From Paramesorhizobium salinisoli (GTDB lineage: Bacteria > Pseudomonadota > Alphaproteobacteria > Rhizobiales > Rhizobiaceae): a DNA stretch of 64,000 bases. Of the stretch, positions 1-10,051 are shown in pieces. A model generated the notes under the pieces. That model ran no database searches, was not told the origin of the DNA, and saw only the letters and a program-made list of their open reading frames with translations. Within the stretch, counting starts at the first letter, position 1. The number at the start of each line of letters is the position of its first letter. Location of the stretch: assembly GCF_003335045.1 (NCBI RefSeq), contig NZ_QOZG01000004.1:186001-250000 (forward strand). The letters run 5' to 3'. The translations under genes and the position numbers were made by a program.

Positions 1-2
1 CC

Positions 3-665
3 ACCTCGGCGGCCTTTGCTCAACGCCTCGATTTCTCCAAGCTCGATGTCGTCACCTTCTCCTGGCAGAAGGTGCTGGGCGGGGAGGGCGCGCATGGCGT
101 GCTGATCCTGTCGCCCCGCGCTGTCGAGCGGCTGGAGACCTACAAGCCTGCCTGGCCGCTGCCGAAGATCTTCCGCCTGACCAAGGGCGGCAAGCTGATC
201 GAGGGCATCTTCGCCGGCGAAACGATCAATACGCCCTCCATGCTCTGCGTCGAGGACTATCTCGATGCGCTCCATTGGGCGAAGTCAATCGGCGGGCTCG
301 ATGCGCTGATTGCCCGTGCCGACAGGAACTTCGCCGTCATCGACAGCTGGGGTAGGCGGACGCCGTGGGTGGCCAACCTCGCAGTCAAGCCGGAGACGCG
401 CTCCAATACCTCGGTTTGCCTGACCATCGTCGATCCTGAAGTGACGGCGCTCGACGCGGACGCACAGGCAGCCTTCGCCAAGGGCATCGTCTCGGCGCTC
501 GACAAGGAAGGCGTCGCCTATGATATCGGCGCCTATCGCGATGCGCCTTCGGGCCTGCGTATCTGGGCCGGTGCAACCATCGAGGCTTCGGATGTCGAAG
601 CGCTGACCGGCTGGCTCGACTGGGCCTTCGCCAATCAGAAAGCCGCGCTGAAAAAAGCCGCCTGA
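3..665 (+). CDS. serC: Phosphoserine aminotransferase, C-terminal part (gene starts before the window)
   Basis: The reading frame is open from the first bases and gives about 220 residues of a class-V PLP aminotransferase. The [11 protein letters not shown] motif near its start carries the lysine expected to bind PLP. The enzyme converts 3-phosphohydroxypyruvate plus glutamate to phosphoserine in serine synthesis, in the cytoplasm. It lies 74 bp upstream of serA on the same strand, the preceding pathway step, so a serC-serA unit is likely. The N-terminal part is outside the window. Confidence 0.93.
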   Translation, partial: TSAAFAQRLDFSKLDVVTFSWQKVLGGEGAHGVLILSPRAVERLETYKPAWPLPKIFRLTKGGKLIEGIFAGETINTPSMLCVEDYLDALHWAKSIGGLDALIARADRNFAVIDSWGRRTPWVANLAVKPETRSNTSVCLTIVDPEVTALDADAQAAFAKGIVSALDKEGVAYDIGAYRDAPSGLRIWAGATIEASDVEALTGWLDWAFANQKAALKKAA

Positions 666-739
666 TTGAGTTTTCCGAGCGGCCGCGCCTGAGCGGCCGT
701 CTTCATCCCCGTTTGATATCAATTTTGATGGAGGCCATC

Positions 740-2341
740 ATGGCACCCCGCGTACTCGTTTCCGACAAGCTGTCGACGACTGCCGTGCAAATATTCAAGG
801 ACCGCGGCGTCGAAGTCGATTACCTGCCCGATCTCGGCAAGGACAAGGAAAAGCTCCTCGAAGTCATCGACCAGTATGACGGCCTGGCGATCCGCTCGGC
901 CACCAAGGTCACGGAGAAGCTGATCGCTGCCGCTACGAAGCTGAAAGTGATCGGCCGTGCCGGTATCGGTGTCGACAATGTCGATATCCCTGCGGCCTCG
1001 CGCCGCGGTATCATCGTCATGAATACGCCATTCGGCAATTCGATCACCACCGCAGAGCATGCCATCGCGCTGATGTTCGCCGTCGCCCGCCAGTTGCCGG
1101 AGGCGGATGTCTCGACCCGCGGCGGCAAGTGGGAGAAGAACCGGTTCATGGGCGTCGAGATCACCGGTAAGACGCTGGGTGTGATCGGCTGCGGCAATAT
1201 CGGCTCGATCGTCGCTACGCGCGGCATCGGCCTCAAGATGCATGTCGTCGCCTTCGATCCGTTCCTTTCGGAAGCGCGCGCGCAGGAGTTGGGCGTGGAA
1301 AAGGTGGAGCTCGATGAGCTTTTCGCCCGCGCCGATTTCATCACGCTGCACACACCCCTCACCGACAAGACCCGCAACATCATCAATGCGGATGCCATAG
1401 CCCGGATGAAGCAGGGTGTGCGCATCGTCAATTGCGCGCGCGGTGGGCTGATCGTTGAGAAGGACCTGATCGAAGGGCTGAAATCCGGCAAGGTCGCTGG
1501 CGCCGGCATCGACGTGTTCGAGGTGGAGCCTGCGACGGAGAACGAGCTGTTCCATCTGCCAAACGTCGTCTGCACGCCGCATCTGGGTGCATCGACCTCG
1601 GAAGCGCAGGAAAATGTCGCGCTACAGGTGGCCGAACAAATGGCGGACTACCTCATCAAGGGCGCAGTTTCCAACGCCATCAACATGCCCTCGATCACCG
1701 CTGAGGAAGCGCCGCGGCTGAAGCCTTTCGTCAAGCTGGCGGAAGTGCTGGGCGCGTTCGTGGGCCAGGTGACGGACGAGCCGATCCAGGAAGTTGAAGT
1801 GCTGTTCGACGGCGCGACCGCGGCGATGAACACGCGGGCGTTGATCAGCGCGGCGCTTGCCGGCCTGATCCGGCCCCAGGTGGCCGATGTCAACATGGTT
1901 TCCGCGCCGATCATGGTGAAGGAGCGCGGCATCATCGTTTCGGAGGTCAAGCGCGACAAGTCTGGCGTCTTCGACGGTTATATCAAGCTGACGGTGAAGA
2001 CCACGGAACGCACGCGGTCTATCGCCGGCACCTGTTTCTCCGATGGCAAGCCGCGCTTCATCCAGATCAAGGGGATCAATCTCGATGCCGAGGTCGGTCA
2101 GCATATGCTCTACACCACCAACAATGACACGCCGGGCATGATCGGCATGTTGGGCACGGTGTGCGGCAAGCATGGCGTCAACATCGCCAATTTCTCGCTC
2201 GGCCGTAACCGCCCGGGCGGGGATGCGATCGCGCTGCTCTATCTGGACGAGCGCGTTCCGGAGCATGTGCTGGAAGAACTGCGCTCGCATACGGCGATCA
2301 ATTCCGCCCGGCCGCTGCAATTCGATGTGGCCGAGGCTTGA
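740..2341 (+). CDS. serA: D-3-phosphoglycerate dehydrogenase
   Basis: The 533-residue protein has a D-isomer 2-hydroxyacid dehydrogenase catalytic domain with the NAD-binding GCGNIG motif near residue 155. The long C-terminal part ends in an ACT-like domain, as in the long-form SerA of alphaproteobacteria. It oxidises 3-phosphoglycerate to phosphohydroxypyruvate, the first step of serine synthesis. I chose ATG 740 because GGAGG sits five bases upstream at 730-734. Upstream in-frame codons (TTG 713, ATG 728) would only add a non-conserved leader. Confidence 0.96.
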   Translation: MAPRVLVSDKLSTTAVQIFKDRGVEVDYLPDLGKDKEKLLEVIDQYDGLAIRSATKVTEKLIAAATKLKVIGRAGIGVDNVDIPAASRRGIIVMNTPFGNSITTAEHAIALMFAVARQLPEADVSTRGGKWEKNRFMGVEITGKTLGVIGCGNIGSIVATRGIGLKMHVVAFDPFLSEARAQELGVEKVELDELFARADFITLHTPLTDKTRNIINADAIARMKQGVRIVNCARGGLIVEKDLIEGLKSGKVAGAGIDVFEVEPATENELFHLPNVVCTPHLGASTSEAQENVALQVAEQMADYLIKGAVSNAINMPSITAEEAPRLKPFVKLAEVLGAFVGQVTDEPIQEVEVLFDGATAAMNTRALISAALAGLIRPQVADVNMVSAPIMVKERGIIVSEVKRDKSGVFDGYIKLTVKTTERTRSIAGTCFSDGKPRFIQIKGINLDAEVGQHMLYTTNNDTPGMIGMLGTVCGKHGVNIANFSLGRNRPGGDAIALLYLDERVPEHVLEELRSHTAINSARPLQFDVAEA

Positions 2342-2349
2342 ACTGACAT

Positions 2350-2868
2350 ATGAATGACGTAACTGGCGGTGGTCACTGGCGGCTGATGCGCAGAGAGGAT
2401 ATTCCGCGTGTCAGCGCCATGGCATCCGCCATTCACACGGATTTTTTCGAGGATGACGCCGTTTATATCGAGCGGCTCAAGCTCTATCCCGCAGGCTGTT
2501 TCGTGCTTGAAGGGACAGGTGGACTGATCGGATATGGGGTCAGCCATCCCTGGCGCAGGTATCGGATACCGGCGCTGAACACGCTTCTCGGGCTTTTGCC
2601 GGATGGAGCCGACACCTACTATCTCCACGATATCGCGCTCTTGCCGGAAGCTCGGTCCGGCGGTTTTGCCGGCCGCATCGTGACCTTGATGGCGGAGCAG
2701 GCGATGTGCGACGGCTTTGGCTCGATGTCACTCGTGGCGGTCAACGGTTCGGCGGTCTTCTGGCAGAAGCAGGGATTTTCCATTGTCGAGGCGCCCGAAC
2801 TCGGCGAAAAGCTGCTCAGCTATTCCGGCGATGCCCGTTTCATGATGCGGACGCTTTCTCTCGCCTGA
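2350..2868 (+). CDS. GNAT family N-acetyltransferase
   Basis: The 172-residue protein reads as a single GNAT acetyltransferase domain: an N-terminal RREDIPRVSAMA segment, a central beta-strand DIALLPEARSGG region that should bind acetyl-CoA, and a C-terminal FWQKQGF motif typical of the fold. The gene starts eight bases after serA and is probably co-transcribed. The acceptor substrate cannot be told from the sequence. Confidence 0.85.
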   Translation: MNDVTGGGHWRLMRREDIPRVSAMASAIHTDFFEDDAVYIERLKLYPAGCFVLEGTGGLIGYGVSHPWRRYRIPALNTLLGLLPDGADTYYLHDIALLPEARSGGFAGRIVTLMAEQAMCDGFGSMSLVAVNGSAVFWQKQGFSIVEAPELGEKLLSYSGDARFMMRTLSLA

Positions 2869-2882
2869 TTTTTTATTTTAAC

Positions 2883-2927
2883 GCATGTCGTTATCGAAAA
2901 ACCGGTTCCTACTTTTCCGCGACATGC
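2883..2927. repeat. Rhizobial-type short palindromic repeat
   Basis: A perfect 8-bp inverted repeat (GCATGTCG at 2883-2890, CGACATGC at 2920-2927) encloses a core with CGGTTCCTACTTTT. A second element with the same core layout lies at 45839-45879. Such dispersed palindromes with a CGGTTCC-CTTTT centre are common between genes in Rhizobiales. It lies between the acetyltransferase gene and purA. Confidence 0.6.
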
Positions 2928-3028
2928 TTTAAAAAGAAAAGGTCGCGCTTTGCGAAGCGAGCCTATATAGAGGCTCACGTTTGCAGTTTATTTGCGGGCG
3001 TCTGCCGCCCGGAGCGGAGAATCTCTTC

Positions 3029-4318
3029 ATGGCCAATGTGGTTGTCGTCGGGTCGCAGTGGGGCGACGAGGGCAAGGGTAAGATCGTCGACTGGTTGTCG
3101 GAACGCGCCGATGTGATCGTGCGCTATCAGGGCGGCCACAATGCCGGCCATACGCTGGTGATCGACGGTATCAGCTACAAGCTTTCGCTGCTGCCGTCCG
3201 GCCTGGTGCGCGGCAAGCTCAGCGTCATCGGCAATGGCGTGGTCGTCGATCCGCATCATTTCGTGGCTGAAGTGGCGAAGCTGCGGGCACAGGGCGTGGA
3301 GATTTCGCCCGAAGTGCTGCGCATAGCCGAGAACGCGCCGCTGATCCTGTCGCTGCATCGCGATCTCGATGCGATACGCGAGAACTCCAATTCGGGTCTG
3401 AAAATCGGCACGACCAAGCGTGGCATCGGCCCCGCCTATGAGGACAAGGTCGGCCGCCGCGCCATCCGAGTCATTGATCTTTCCGAACCGGAAACGCTGG
3501 AGCCGAAGGTGGAGCGCTTGCTCGCCCACCATAATGCGCTGCGCCGCGGCATGGGGCTTGACGAAATCGCTGTTGAAGCGATCATGCAGGAACTGACCTC
3601 GGTAGCCGGGGAGATACTGCCCTATATCGATCAGGTCGGGCGGGTACTCGACGAGCGCCGCAAGGCGGGCGACCGCATTCTGTTCGAGGGGGCTCAAGGT
3701 GCGTTGCTCGACAATGATCACGGCACCTATCCCTTTGTGACCTCGTCCAACACCGTCGCCGGGCAGGCCGCCGCTGGTTCTGGACTTGGGCCGACGTCAA
3801 TCGGCTATGTTCTGGGCATCACGAAGGCCTACACCACCCGCGTGGGCGAGGGGCCGTTCCCGACCGAACTCGATGATGAGATCGGCGAGTTCCTCGGCAC
3901 GCGCGGCCATGAATTCGGCGTCGTGACGGGCCGCAAGCGCCGCTGCGGCTGGTTCGATGCGGTCATCGTGCGCCAGACGGTTCGCACATCGGGCATCACC
4001 GGCATCGCGCTGACGAAGCTCGACGTTCTCGACGGGCTTGAAGAGATCAAGATTTGTGTCGCCTATGAGCTGGACGGCAAGCGGATCGACTATCTGCCCG
4101 CCTCGATGGGCGCGCAGGCGCGCGTCAAGCCGATCTACGAGACGCTGCCGGGCTGGTCGGAAACGACGGCGGGCGCACGCACCTGGAACGAGCTTCCGGC
4201 ACAGGCGGTCAAATATGTCCGTCATATCGAGGAACTGATCGGGGCGCCGGTGGCGATGCTTTCGACGAGCCCGGAGCGCGAAGATACGATCCTGGTGACG
4301 GACCCGTTCCAGGACTGA
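3029..4318 (+). CDS. purA: Adenylosuccinate synthetase
   Basis: The 429-residue protein starts [18 protein letters not shown], the GTP-binding signature of PurA, and matches the family length of about 430. It joins IMP and aspartate using GTP to make adenylosuccinate, the first committed step to AMP. I used ATG 3029, where the conserved N-terminus begins. GGAGCGGAGA lies upstream, and the open frame extends 16 non-conserved codons further. Confidence 0.97.
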   Translation: MANVVVVGSQWGDEGKGKIVDWLSERADVIVRYQGGHNAGHTLVIDGISYKLSLLPSGLVRGKLSVIGNGVVVDPHHFVAEVAKLRAQGVEISPEVLRIAENAPLILSLHRDLDAIRENSNSGLKIGTTKRGIGPAYEDKVGRRAIRVIDLSEPETLEPKVERLLAHHNALRRGMGLDEIAVEAIMQELTSVAGEILPYIDQVGRVLDERRKAGDRILFEGAQGALLDNDHGTYPFVTSSNTVAGQAAAGSGLGPTSIGYVLGITKAYTTRVGEGPFPTELDDEIGEFLGTRGHEFGVVTGRKRRCGWFDAVIVRQTVRTSGITGIALTKLDVLDGLEEIKICVAYELDGKRIDYLPASMGAQARVKPIYETLPGWSETTAGARTWNELPAQAVKYVRHIEELIGAPVAMLSTSPEREDTILVTDPFQD

Positions 4319-4446
4319 TGGCCGCGGCGGCAGGTCAGGAGGGGTTGAGAAAGCGAAATCGCCCAGAAATTTTGCTTTTGCTTGATTATTATGATTATTG
4401 AGCAATTTAATAGCAAAAACTATTCGCACATCATGAGCACCACGGC

Positions 4447-5985
4447 ATGGCAGATTTCGCAGCGGTATTGAAGAAGACGATCGACGCGCAGGCGCATCCG
4501 ACACCGGAATTGCGGCAGCGTGTCTATGCTAAGGCGCGTGCGACGATCGAGCAGAAGCTCGTCGCCGCCAATGCGCCGGCCGCCGTCGCCAACCGCCAGC
4601 GCCAGGCGCTGGAAGACGCGATCGCCGACGTCGAGGCTCAATACTCCGCACCCGAGACGCCTGAAGAACCGGAGGTCATTCCGCAGGCGCCCGCCGTGGA
4701 CGGGCCTGCGGCCCAGACATACCACGTCGAGGAAACCGCTCCGGCGGAAGAAACGATCGTGCCGGAAGCCGAACCTGTCGGCGAGCTGGAACAGGAACAG
4801 CACTCCGATCCGCTCGAAGAGTTTTTAAAGGGTGCGCAGCCTGCATCGTCCCATCATCCGGACCGGGGTTTGCAGGCGTTGCACGCGGATGATCCGGTGC
4901 TTTCGCCTGATCTTGGCGCGCGTGATGAATGGCGCAATGACCGTGCCGAGGAAGATGCTTTCGCGCGCGCTCCATCCTATGATGATGCCGGCTATGTCCA
5001 TGAGGAACGGCGTGGTCCAGGGCGCGGGCTCATTCTTGGCCTGCTGGCGCTGCTCGTGCTCGGCGGCGCCGGATATGCTGCCTGGAGCAACAAGGATCAA
5101 CTCCAGACCTATCTGACCGGCGTGATGGACCAGTTCAACACCAGTGGAGAAGTCGCCGACGAACCGGTGCCGCCAGCACCGAGCGAGCAGCAGCCAACCG
5201 CTGAACCTCAAGCGCCCGCGGAAAACGGCGCCAGCCAGCAGCCCGAAGGCGTGCCGAAGCTGACACAGCGTCTGATGCCGGATGGCTCTGAGGTCGATCC
5301 AGGGCCTGCGGGCGACAAGCCCGGCATAGGCGAAGGGACGTCGGTTGCGGCATCGAGCGACCAGGCGCAGGCCCAGCAGCCTGCGGCCAATGAGGCAACT
5401 CCGACGCCGCCCGCGGCAGCGGTTCCCGTCGGCCAACAGGCGTTCTTCTACGAGGAGCGCAATGGCCGGGAGGCGGGCTCCGCGAAAAAGGGCTCGGTCG
5501 TCTGGTCGGTGGTGCAGGATTCATCCGGCGACGGCCAACCGGAGGAGCCGGCGATTCGCGCAGACGTTTCCGTACCGGAAAGTAATCTCAGGTTGCGCAT
5601 GACCATCCGGCGCAATACCGATAAATCCATGCCGGCGAGCCATGTGATCGAGATGATCTTCATCGTGCCCGATAATTTTGCCGGCGGTGCGATCGATAAT
5701 GTGCAGCGTGTGACGTTCAAGGATACCGAACAATCGGCCGGAAGCCCGCTGATTGCCGTCCCCTTGAAGATCGCCGACAATTTCTTCTTTGTCGCGCTGA
5801 ACGATGCGCGCACCGCCGTCGATACCAATATGACGCTGATGCGCCGCCAGCAGTGGATCGATATTCCGATCACTTACCGGACTGGTCGCCGCGCGCTGAT
5901 CACGGTCGAAAAGGGCGTGCCCGGCGACAAGGTTTTCGATGAGGTTTTCAAGGATTGGGGCGACACCAGCAATACCGGAGGCTGA
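4447..5985 (+). CDS. Conserved membrane-anchored protein of unknown function
   Basis: The 512-residue protein has a basic N-terminal helical segment, an acidic Pro/Glu-rich linker (about 70-190) and one hydrophobic segment after RRGPGRG near residue 195. A low-complexity Pro/Ala/Gln stretch follows (about 235-330), then a folded C-terminal domain of about 170 residues that includes VVWSVVQD and RRALITVEKG. This looks like a single-pass inner-membrane protein with a periplasmic C-terminal domain, of a kind conserved in Rhizobiales. I do not recognise a function. A strong terminator follows. Confidence 0.85.
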   Translation: MADFAAVLKKTIDAQAHPTPELRQRVYAKARATIEQKLVAANAPAAVANRQRQALEDAIADVEAQYSAPETPEEPEVIPQAPAVDGPAAQTYHVEETAPAEETIVPEAEPVGELEQEQHSDPLEEFLKGAQPASSHHPDRGLQALHADDPVLSPDLGARDEWRNDRAEEDAFARAPSYDDAGYVHEERRGPGRGLILGLLALLVLGGAGYAAWSNKDQLQTYLTGVMDQFNTSGEVADEPVPPAPSEQQPTAEPQAPAENGASQQPEGVPKLTQRLMPDGSEVDPGPAGDKPGIGEGTSVAASSDQAQAQQPAANEATPTPPAAAVPVGQQAFFYEERNGREAGSAKKGSVVWSVVQDSSGDGQPEEPAIRADVSVPESNLRLRMTIRRNTDKSMPASHVIEMIFIVPDNFAGGAIDNVQRVTFKDTEQSAGSPLIAVPLKIADNFFFVALNDARTAVDTNMTLMRRQQWIDIPITYRTGRRALITVEKGVPGDKVFDEVFKDWGDTSNTGG

Positions 5986-6014
5986 CAGCCGCACCTACGG
6001 CGATAGCTGAAATC

Positions 6015-6042
6015 AAAAAGGCTCCTTTGCGGAGCCTTTTTT
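6015..6042 (+). terminator. Intrinsic terminator after the membrane-anchored protein
   Basis: An 11-bp stem (AAAAAGGCTCC at 6015-6025, GGAGCCTTTTT at 6031-6041) with a five-base loop runs straight into a T-run. Confidence 0.85.
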
Positions 6043-6163
6043 GTTGGGCGGGAATCCGGGTAACCGCGGGCTATTTTGATCTGGCCGCAAGGAACGGATA
6101 GCGGCCACCGGTGCGATTTGAAATTTTGGGCCTGTTCCTGTGACGTAACAAAAGGTTTCCAGA

Positions 6164-6934
6164 ATGAATGTATTGAAAGGCAAGATTGCGATAGTAACCG
6201 GTGCAAGCTCGGGTATCGGCTACGCGACGGCAAAGCTGTTTGCGCAGGAAGGCGCGTGCGTTGTCGTGACAGCCCGCCGTCAATCGGCGCTCGACAGTCT
6301 CGTCGCCGAAATCGAAGCGGCCGGCGGGCAAGCTGCGGCCGTTGCGGGAGATGTGAAGGACGAAGCGCTGGCCAAAGCCGTGGTCGATACTGCTGTCAGC
6401 CGGTTTGGAGGTCTCGATATCGCCTTCAACAATGCGGGCATGGTCGGAGTGACCGGACCGATTTACGAACTCTCGCTGCCGCAATGGCAGGAAGCGCTCG
6501 ATACCAATCTGACAAGCGCATTTCTTGGCGCTAAATATCAGGTGCCGGCTATGCTCGCACGTGGTGGCGGTTCGATCATCTTCACCTCGACATTCGTCGG
6601 ATATACCGCCGGTTTGCCTGGTATGGCCGCTTATGCCGCCGGAAAGGCGGGCTTGATCGGCCTCACCCAGGTGCTCGCCACGGAATATGGCGCCAGAAAT
6701 ATTCGGGCCAACGCCATTCTTCCGGGCGGGACGGATACGCCCATGAGCATCACCAATGCTCCTGGGGCAACCGCCGATACCTTGGCTTTTGTCGAGAACC
6801 TCCATGCGTTGAAGCGGATGGCGAAGCCTGAGGAGATCGCCCGATCAGTGCTCCATCTTGCATCGGACGCATCGAGCTTCATAACCGGCACCGCGTTGCT
6901 GGTGGATGGCGGCGTGTCCGTCAACCGGACCTAA
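6164..6934 (+). CDS. SDR family oxidoreductase
   Basis: The 256-residue classical short-chain dehydrogenase has the NAD(P)-binding TGASSGIG motif at residues 13-20, NNAG near 90, and the catalytic Tyr-X3-Lys in YAAGK near residue 159 after a catalytic Ser. The LVDGGVSV ending is typical of classical SDRs. The substrate is unknown. The gene stands alone between two terminators. Confidence 0.9.
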   Translation: MNVLKGKIAIVTGASSGIGYATAKLFAQEGACVVVTARRQSALDSLVAEIEAAGGQAAAVAGDVKDEALAKAVVDTAVSRFGGLDIAFNNAGMVGVTGPIYELSLPQWQEALDTNLTSAFLGAKYQVPAMLARGGGSIIFTSTFVGYTAGLPGMAAYAAGKAGLIGLTQVLATEYGARNIRANAILPGGTDTPMSITNAPGATADTLAFVENLHALKRMAKPEEIARSVLHLASDASSFITGTALLVDGGVSVNRT

Positions 6935-6942
6935 CATTACGC

Positions 6943-6977
6943 AAAAGGGCTCCGATTCGACGGAGCCCTTTTCGTTT
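6943..6977. terminator. Bidirectional terminator between the SDR gene and rpoH
   Basis: A 12-bp stem (AAAAGGGCTCCG at 6943-6954 and its complement at 6961-6972) is flanked by T-rich sequence on the plus strand. Its A-rich left flank gives a T-run on the minus strand, so it can serve both convergent genes. Confidence 0.8.
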
Positions 6978-7021
6978 TTCCGGCCAGCCGGGTCGCTATT
7001 CCAGGTTCGCTTTCGAGCGGA

Positions 7022-7927
7022 TCAATGAGCGGCGCCGGTGTGTACCAATGCCTTTTGCTGGCTGATCGCGGCCGCCTTCACTGAATCCTGCACCTTTTCG
7101 AAAGCGCGGACTTCGATCTGGCGCACCCGCTCGCGGCTGATGCCGAACTCGGTCGACAGATCCTCGAGCGTCACCGGATCATCGGAAAGGCGTCGCGCCT
7201 CGAAGATGCGGCGTTCGCGATCGTTGAGCGAAGCCATGGCGCCGGTCAGCATTGAACGGCGGTTTTCCAGTTCGTCCTGCTCGATGAGGATCTGCTCCTG
7301 GCTGGAGCTGTTGTCGACGAGCCAGTCCTGCCATTCGCCGGATTCGCCCTCGGTCGCGCGGATTGGCGCGTTGAGCGAAGCGTCGCCGGAGAGGCGGCGG
7401 TTCATCGAGATCACCTCTTCCTCGCTGACGTTCAGCCGGGTGGCGATTTCGCTGACCTGTTCGGGGTTGAGATCGCCGTCATCGAGCGCCTGGATCTTGC
7501 TCTTCACCTTGCGCAGGTTGAAGAACAGGCGCTTCTGATTGGCGGTCGTGCCCATTTTGACCAGGCTCCACGAACGCAGGATATATTCCTGAATGGAAGC
7601 CTTGATCCACCACATGGCGTAGGTGGCGAGGCGGAAGCCGCGCTCCGGCTCGAAGCGCTTGACCGCCTGCATCAGGCCGACATTGCCCTCGGAGATGACT
7701 TCGCCGATCGGCAAGCCATAGCCGCGATAGCCCATGGCGATCTTCGCAACAAGACGAAGATGGCTGGTTACGAGCTTGTGCGCCGCCTGTGGGTCGGCAT
7801 GTTCGAGATATCGCTTGGCCAGCATGTATTCTTCCTGCGGCTCAAGCATGGGAAAACGACGGATTTCCTCGAGATAGCGGGTAAGACCGCCGTCACCGGA
7901 AACAAGACTTGGAAGACTCTGGGCCAT
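7022..7927 (-). CDS. rpoH: Heat-shock sigma factor RpoH (sigma-32)
   Basis: The 301-residue sigma-70 family protein has an RpoH-type region 2 (residues from about 50, with GNVGLMQAVKRFEP and YAMWWIKASIQEYILRSWSLVK). Region 4 has the DPVTLEDLSTEFGISRERVRQIE helix-turn-helix. It directs RNA polymerase to heat-shock promoters. ATG 7927 is preceded by AGGAGGG at the right spacing. The 247-bp region to rluD should hold its promoter; I could not assign one. Confidence 0.95.
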   Translation of the reverse strand: MAQSLPSLVSGDGGLTRYLEEIRRFPMLEPQEEYMLAKRYLEHADPQAAHKLVTSHLRLVAKIAMGYRGYGLPIGEVISEGNVGLMQAVKRFEPERGFRLATYAMWWIKASIQEYILRSWSLVKMGTTANQKRLFFNLRKVKSKIQALDDGDLNPEQVSEIATRLNVSEEEVISMNRRLSGDASLNAPIRATEGESGEWQDWLVDNSSSQEQILIEQDELENRRSMLTGAMASLNDRERRIFEARRLSDDPVTLEDLSTEFGISRERVRQIEVRAFEKVQDSVKAAAISQQKALVHTGAAH

Positions 7928-8174
7928 ATAGCACCCTCCTCTTGGATATCGGGCCCCCAACGCGGCAGACCCGTTGCGCCCGATTGCCCTTCGCACCTCG
8001 GGCGTAAGATGACCTATATAATCATCATTTGGGCGAAAACACGATCCTTTAAGGTGCGAAACAATCTGTCACATCAATGTGAACGATAAAGCGGTGCGAA
8101 AAGTTTCACTTTTTTCGAAAGAAAAAGACTTAAATCCGTACGGCTTTTCCCGGATGCAAACCGTTCGACATGCA

Positions 8175-9182
8175 TTATTTGCCTGCATAAGTCCGAAATG
8201 CTGCAAGAAGTTCCGTCATGTCATGGGGCAGGGGAGCCTCGAACCGCATCACCTCATTGTGGGCAGGATGAGCAAAGCTGAGTAGCCTTGCGTGCAGCGC
8301 CTGTCGTGGAAACGCCGTCACCGCCTGCTTCAGCGGTTCGGCCAGCTTGTTGGCCTTGGTCTTGAAGGCGCTGCCATATTCCATATCCCCAACCAGCGGA
8401 TGGCCGATATGGGCCATGTGGACGCGGATCTGGTGGGTCCTGCCGGTTTCCAGGCGGCATTCGATCAGCGAGGCGACGGCGGTCGCATCCTCCTTGGCGC
8501 CAAATCGCTCGATCACGGAATAATGCGTCACCGCATGGCGCGCATCGTCGCGGCTGTCGTTGACCACCGCCTGCTTGGTACGGTCGCGGTGCGAGCGGCC
8601 GAGCGTGGCGTCCACCGTTCCGTTGGCACGGTCGGTGGTGCCCCAGACCAGCGCCAGATAGGCGCGCTCCAGGTCGCCCGTGCGGCCGTGATCGGCGAAT
8701 TGCTCACTGAGGTGGCGATGGGCGCGGTCGTTCTTGGCGACGACCATAACGCCGCTCGTCTCCTTGTCGAGACGGTGGACGATACCGGGTCGCTTGACGC
8801 CGCCAATGCCCGAGAGCGTGTCGCCGCAATGATGGATCAGCGCGTTGACCAGCGTGCCGGTCCAATTGCCATTTCCCGGATGCACCACCAACCCCGCAGG
8901 CTTGTTGATGACGACGACGTCATTATCCTCATAGAGAATGTCGAGCGCGATATCTTCGCCCTCGGGCTCCGCGGGTTCTGGTTCCGGCATTTCGAGCAGG
9001 ATCGACGCGCCCTCGCGCAGCTTGTGCTTGGGTTCGTGCACCGGTTTGCCGTCGATGCTGACCTGGCCTGCGGTAATCAGCGCCTGGATGCGGTTGCGCG
9101 ACAAATCCGGGGCAAGCTGCGCCGCCAGCCACTGGTCGAGGCGCTTTCCCGCGGCGTCTGCGTCGGCAATTAGCTCTTTCAA
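8175..9182 (-). CDS. rluD: Ribosomal large-subunit pseudouridine synthase, RluA family (RluD-like)
   Basis: The 335-residue protein has an N-terminal S4 RNA-binding domain (about 10-80) and an RluA-type catalytic domain with HRLDKETSG, whose Asp is the catalytic residue. The GRTHQIRVH motif follows. It isomerises uridines in 23S rRNA. The S4 domain and length favour RluD over RluA, but the exact target uridines are inferred. It lies upstream of rpoH on the same strand. Confidence 0.92.
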   Translation of the reverse strand: MKELIADADAAGKRLDQWLAAQLAPDLSRNRIQALITAGQVSIDGKPVHEPKHKLREGASILLEMPEPEPAEPEGEDIALDILYEDNDVVVINKPAGLVVHPGNGNWTGTLVNALIHHCGDTLSGIGGVKRPGIVHRLDKETSGVMVVAKNDRAHRHLSEQFADHGRTGDLERAYLALVWGTTDRANGTVDATLGRSHRDRTKQAVVNDSRDDARHAVTHYSVIERFGAKEDATAVASLIECRLETGRTHQIRVHMAHIGHPLVGDMEYGSAFKTKANKLAEPLKQAVTAFPRQALHARLLSFAHPAHNEVMRFEAPLPHDMTELLAAFRTYAGK

Positions 9183-9288
9183 TCGTCTCTTCCCTTCGTT
9201 ATCACGCCTACCGTATTACATGGCGCCTGATCTTATCCAAAAAGTCTGGAACTTTTCGGGATCATGCGTGAACCGGAGACACCATTCG

Positions 9289-9753
9289 ATGCAGGACCGA
9301 TACCACCATCAGGGATATCCTGATCACCAGGCCTATCCCGGCGCCAATCCGGAGGAACCTCCGCTGGATCCCGCCATGGAACGGGTGCGCCGCAAGATGA
9401 TGAGGCTTCTGGCGGTTTCGATCGGTGTCATGCTTATCGGTCTTATGGCTGTGCTGGCGGCGGTTGTCTATAAGGTCACCCGTCCAGACGATGCGCAAAC
9501 CACGCTGCCGCGACCGGAAATCCCGGGGCAAGCGGCTGGCAACCCGGATATTCCGCCTGCCATCATCGAATCGGAGATTCCGCTCACCCCCGGCACACGC
9601 CTCCTGTCGCAAAGCCTTTCCGGCGATCATGTTTCGCTCGAGACGCTTCTGCCGGATGGCGGAACGGAAATCGTGATCTACGACTTCCGCAAGTCCCGCA
9701 TCATTGCCCGGATGCGCGTGGGAAGCCCTGGAGATGGGAGCAATCCCGAATGA
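9289..9753 (+). CDS. Small single-pass membrane protein, function unknown
   Basis: The 154-residue protein has a His/Pro/Tyr-rich N-terminus (about 1-30), one strongly hydrophobic segment (about 42-62) and a C-terminal domain of about 80 residues with RLLSQSLSGDHVSLE and IYDFRKSRII. The topology suggests a cytoplasmic N-terminus and a periplasmic C-terminal domain. ATG 9289 follows a GGAGA sequence. It is divergent from rluD. No function is recognised. Confidence 0.8.
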   Translation: MQDRYHHQGYPDHQAYPGANPEEPPLDPAMERVRRKMMRLLAVSIGVMLIGLMAVLAAVVYKVTRPDDAQTTLPRPEIPGQAAGNPDIPPAIIESEIPLTPGTRLLSQSLSGDHVSLETLLPDGGTEIVIYDFRKSRIIARMRVGSPGDGSNPE

Positions 9754-9864
9754 GAGGGGTTTTCAGGCCGAACGAGGTTTTTTGCAGCAGCGCATTATTT
9801 TCCCGAATAATCCCCGAATAATCATTGCGCTTTCACCAGCGCTTGATTATATCGGCGCTGCTAC

Positions 9865-9940
9865 GCGCCCATCGTCTAGCGGTCCAGGACGCTGCCCTCT
9901 CACGGCGGAAACAGGGGTTCGATTCCCCTTGGGCGTACCA
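9865..9940 (+). tRNA. tRNA-Glu (anticodon CTC)
   Basis: The 76-nt cloverleaf has a 7-bp acceptor stem (one terminal G-T pair), a D-arm with TAGCGGTCCAGGA, a CTCTCAC anticodon loop giving anticodon CTC, a T-arm with GGTTCGATTCC, and an encoded CCA end at 9938-9940. Confidence 0.95.
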
Positions 9941-10051
9941 GCATCTCCCCTTTTGGTCGAATAGGTCAGGTTTGCGGATATCGATGTCTGAGCATTGCCC
10001 GCTCAACCGCAAATTTTGCAAATGCTTGTCAACTGACGCATAATCGGCTCT

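Noticed and set aside
719-1582. Long minus-strand frame opposite serA
   Set aside because: It is antisense to a clear enzyme gene and shows no domain. Long antisense frames are common in GC-rich genes like these.
6091-6115. GGAAC upstream of the SDR gene at 6164 as an EcfG promoter
   Set aside because: The -10 position reads TGCG/GCGA, not CGTT.
7928-8174. Autoregulatory sigma-32 promoter for rpoH
   Set aside because: AT-rich segments occur (around 8015-8050), but I could not find both promoter elements at the right spacing.
9252-9280. GGAAC upstream of the 154-residue membrane protein as an EcfG promoter
   Set aside because: No CGTT or near match stands 16-17 bases downstream.
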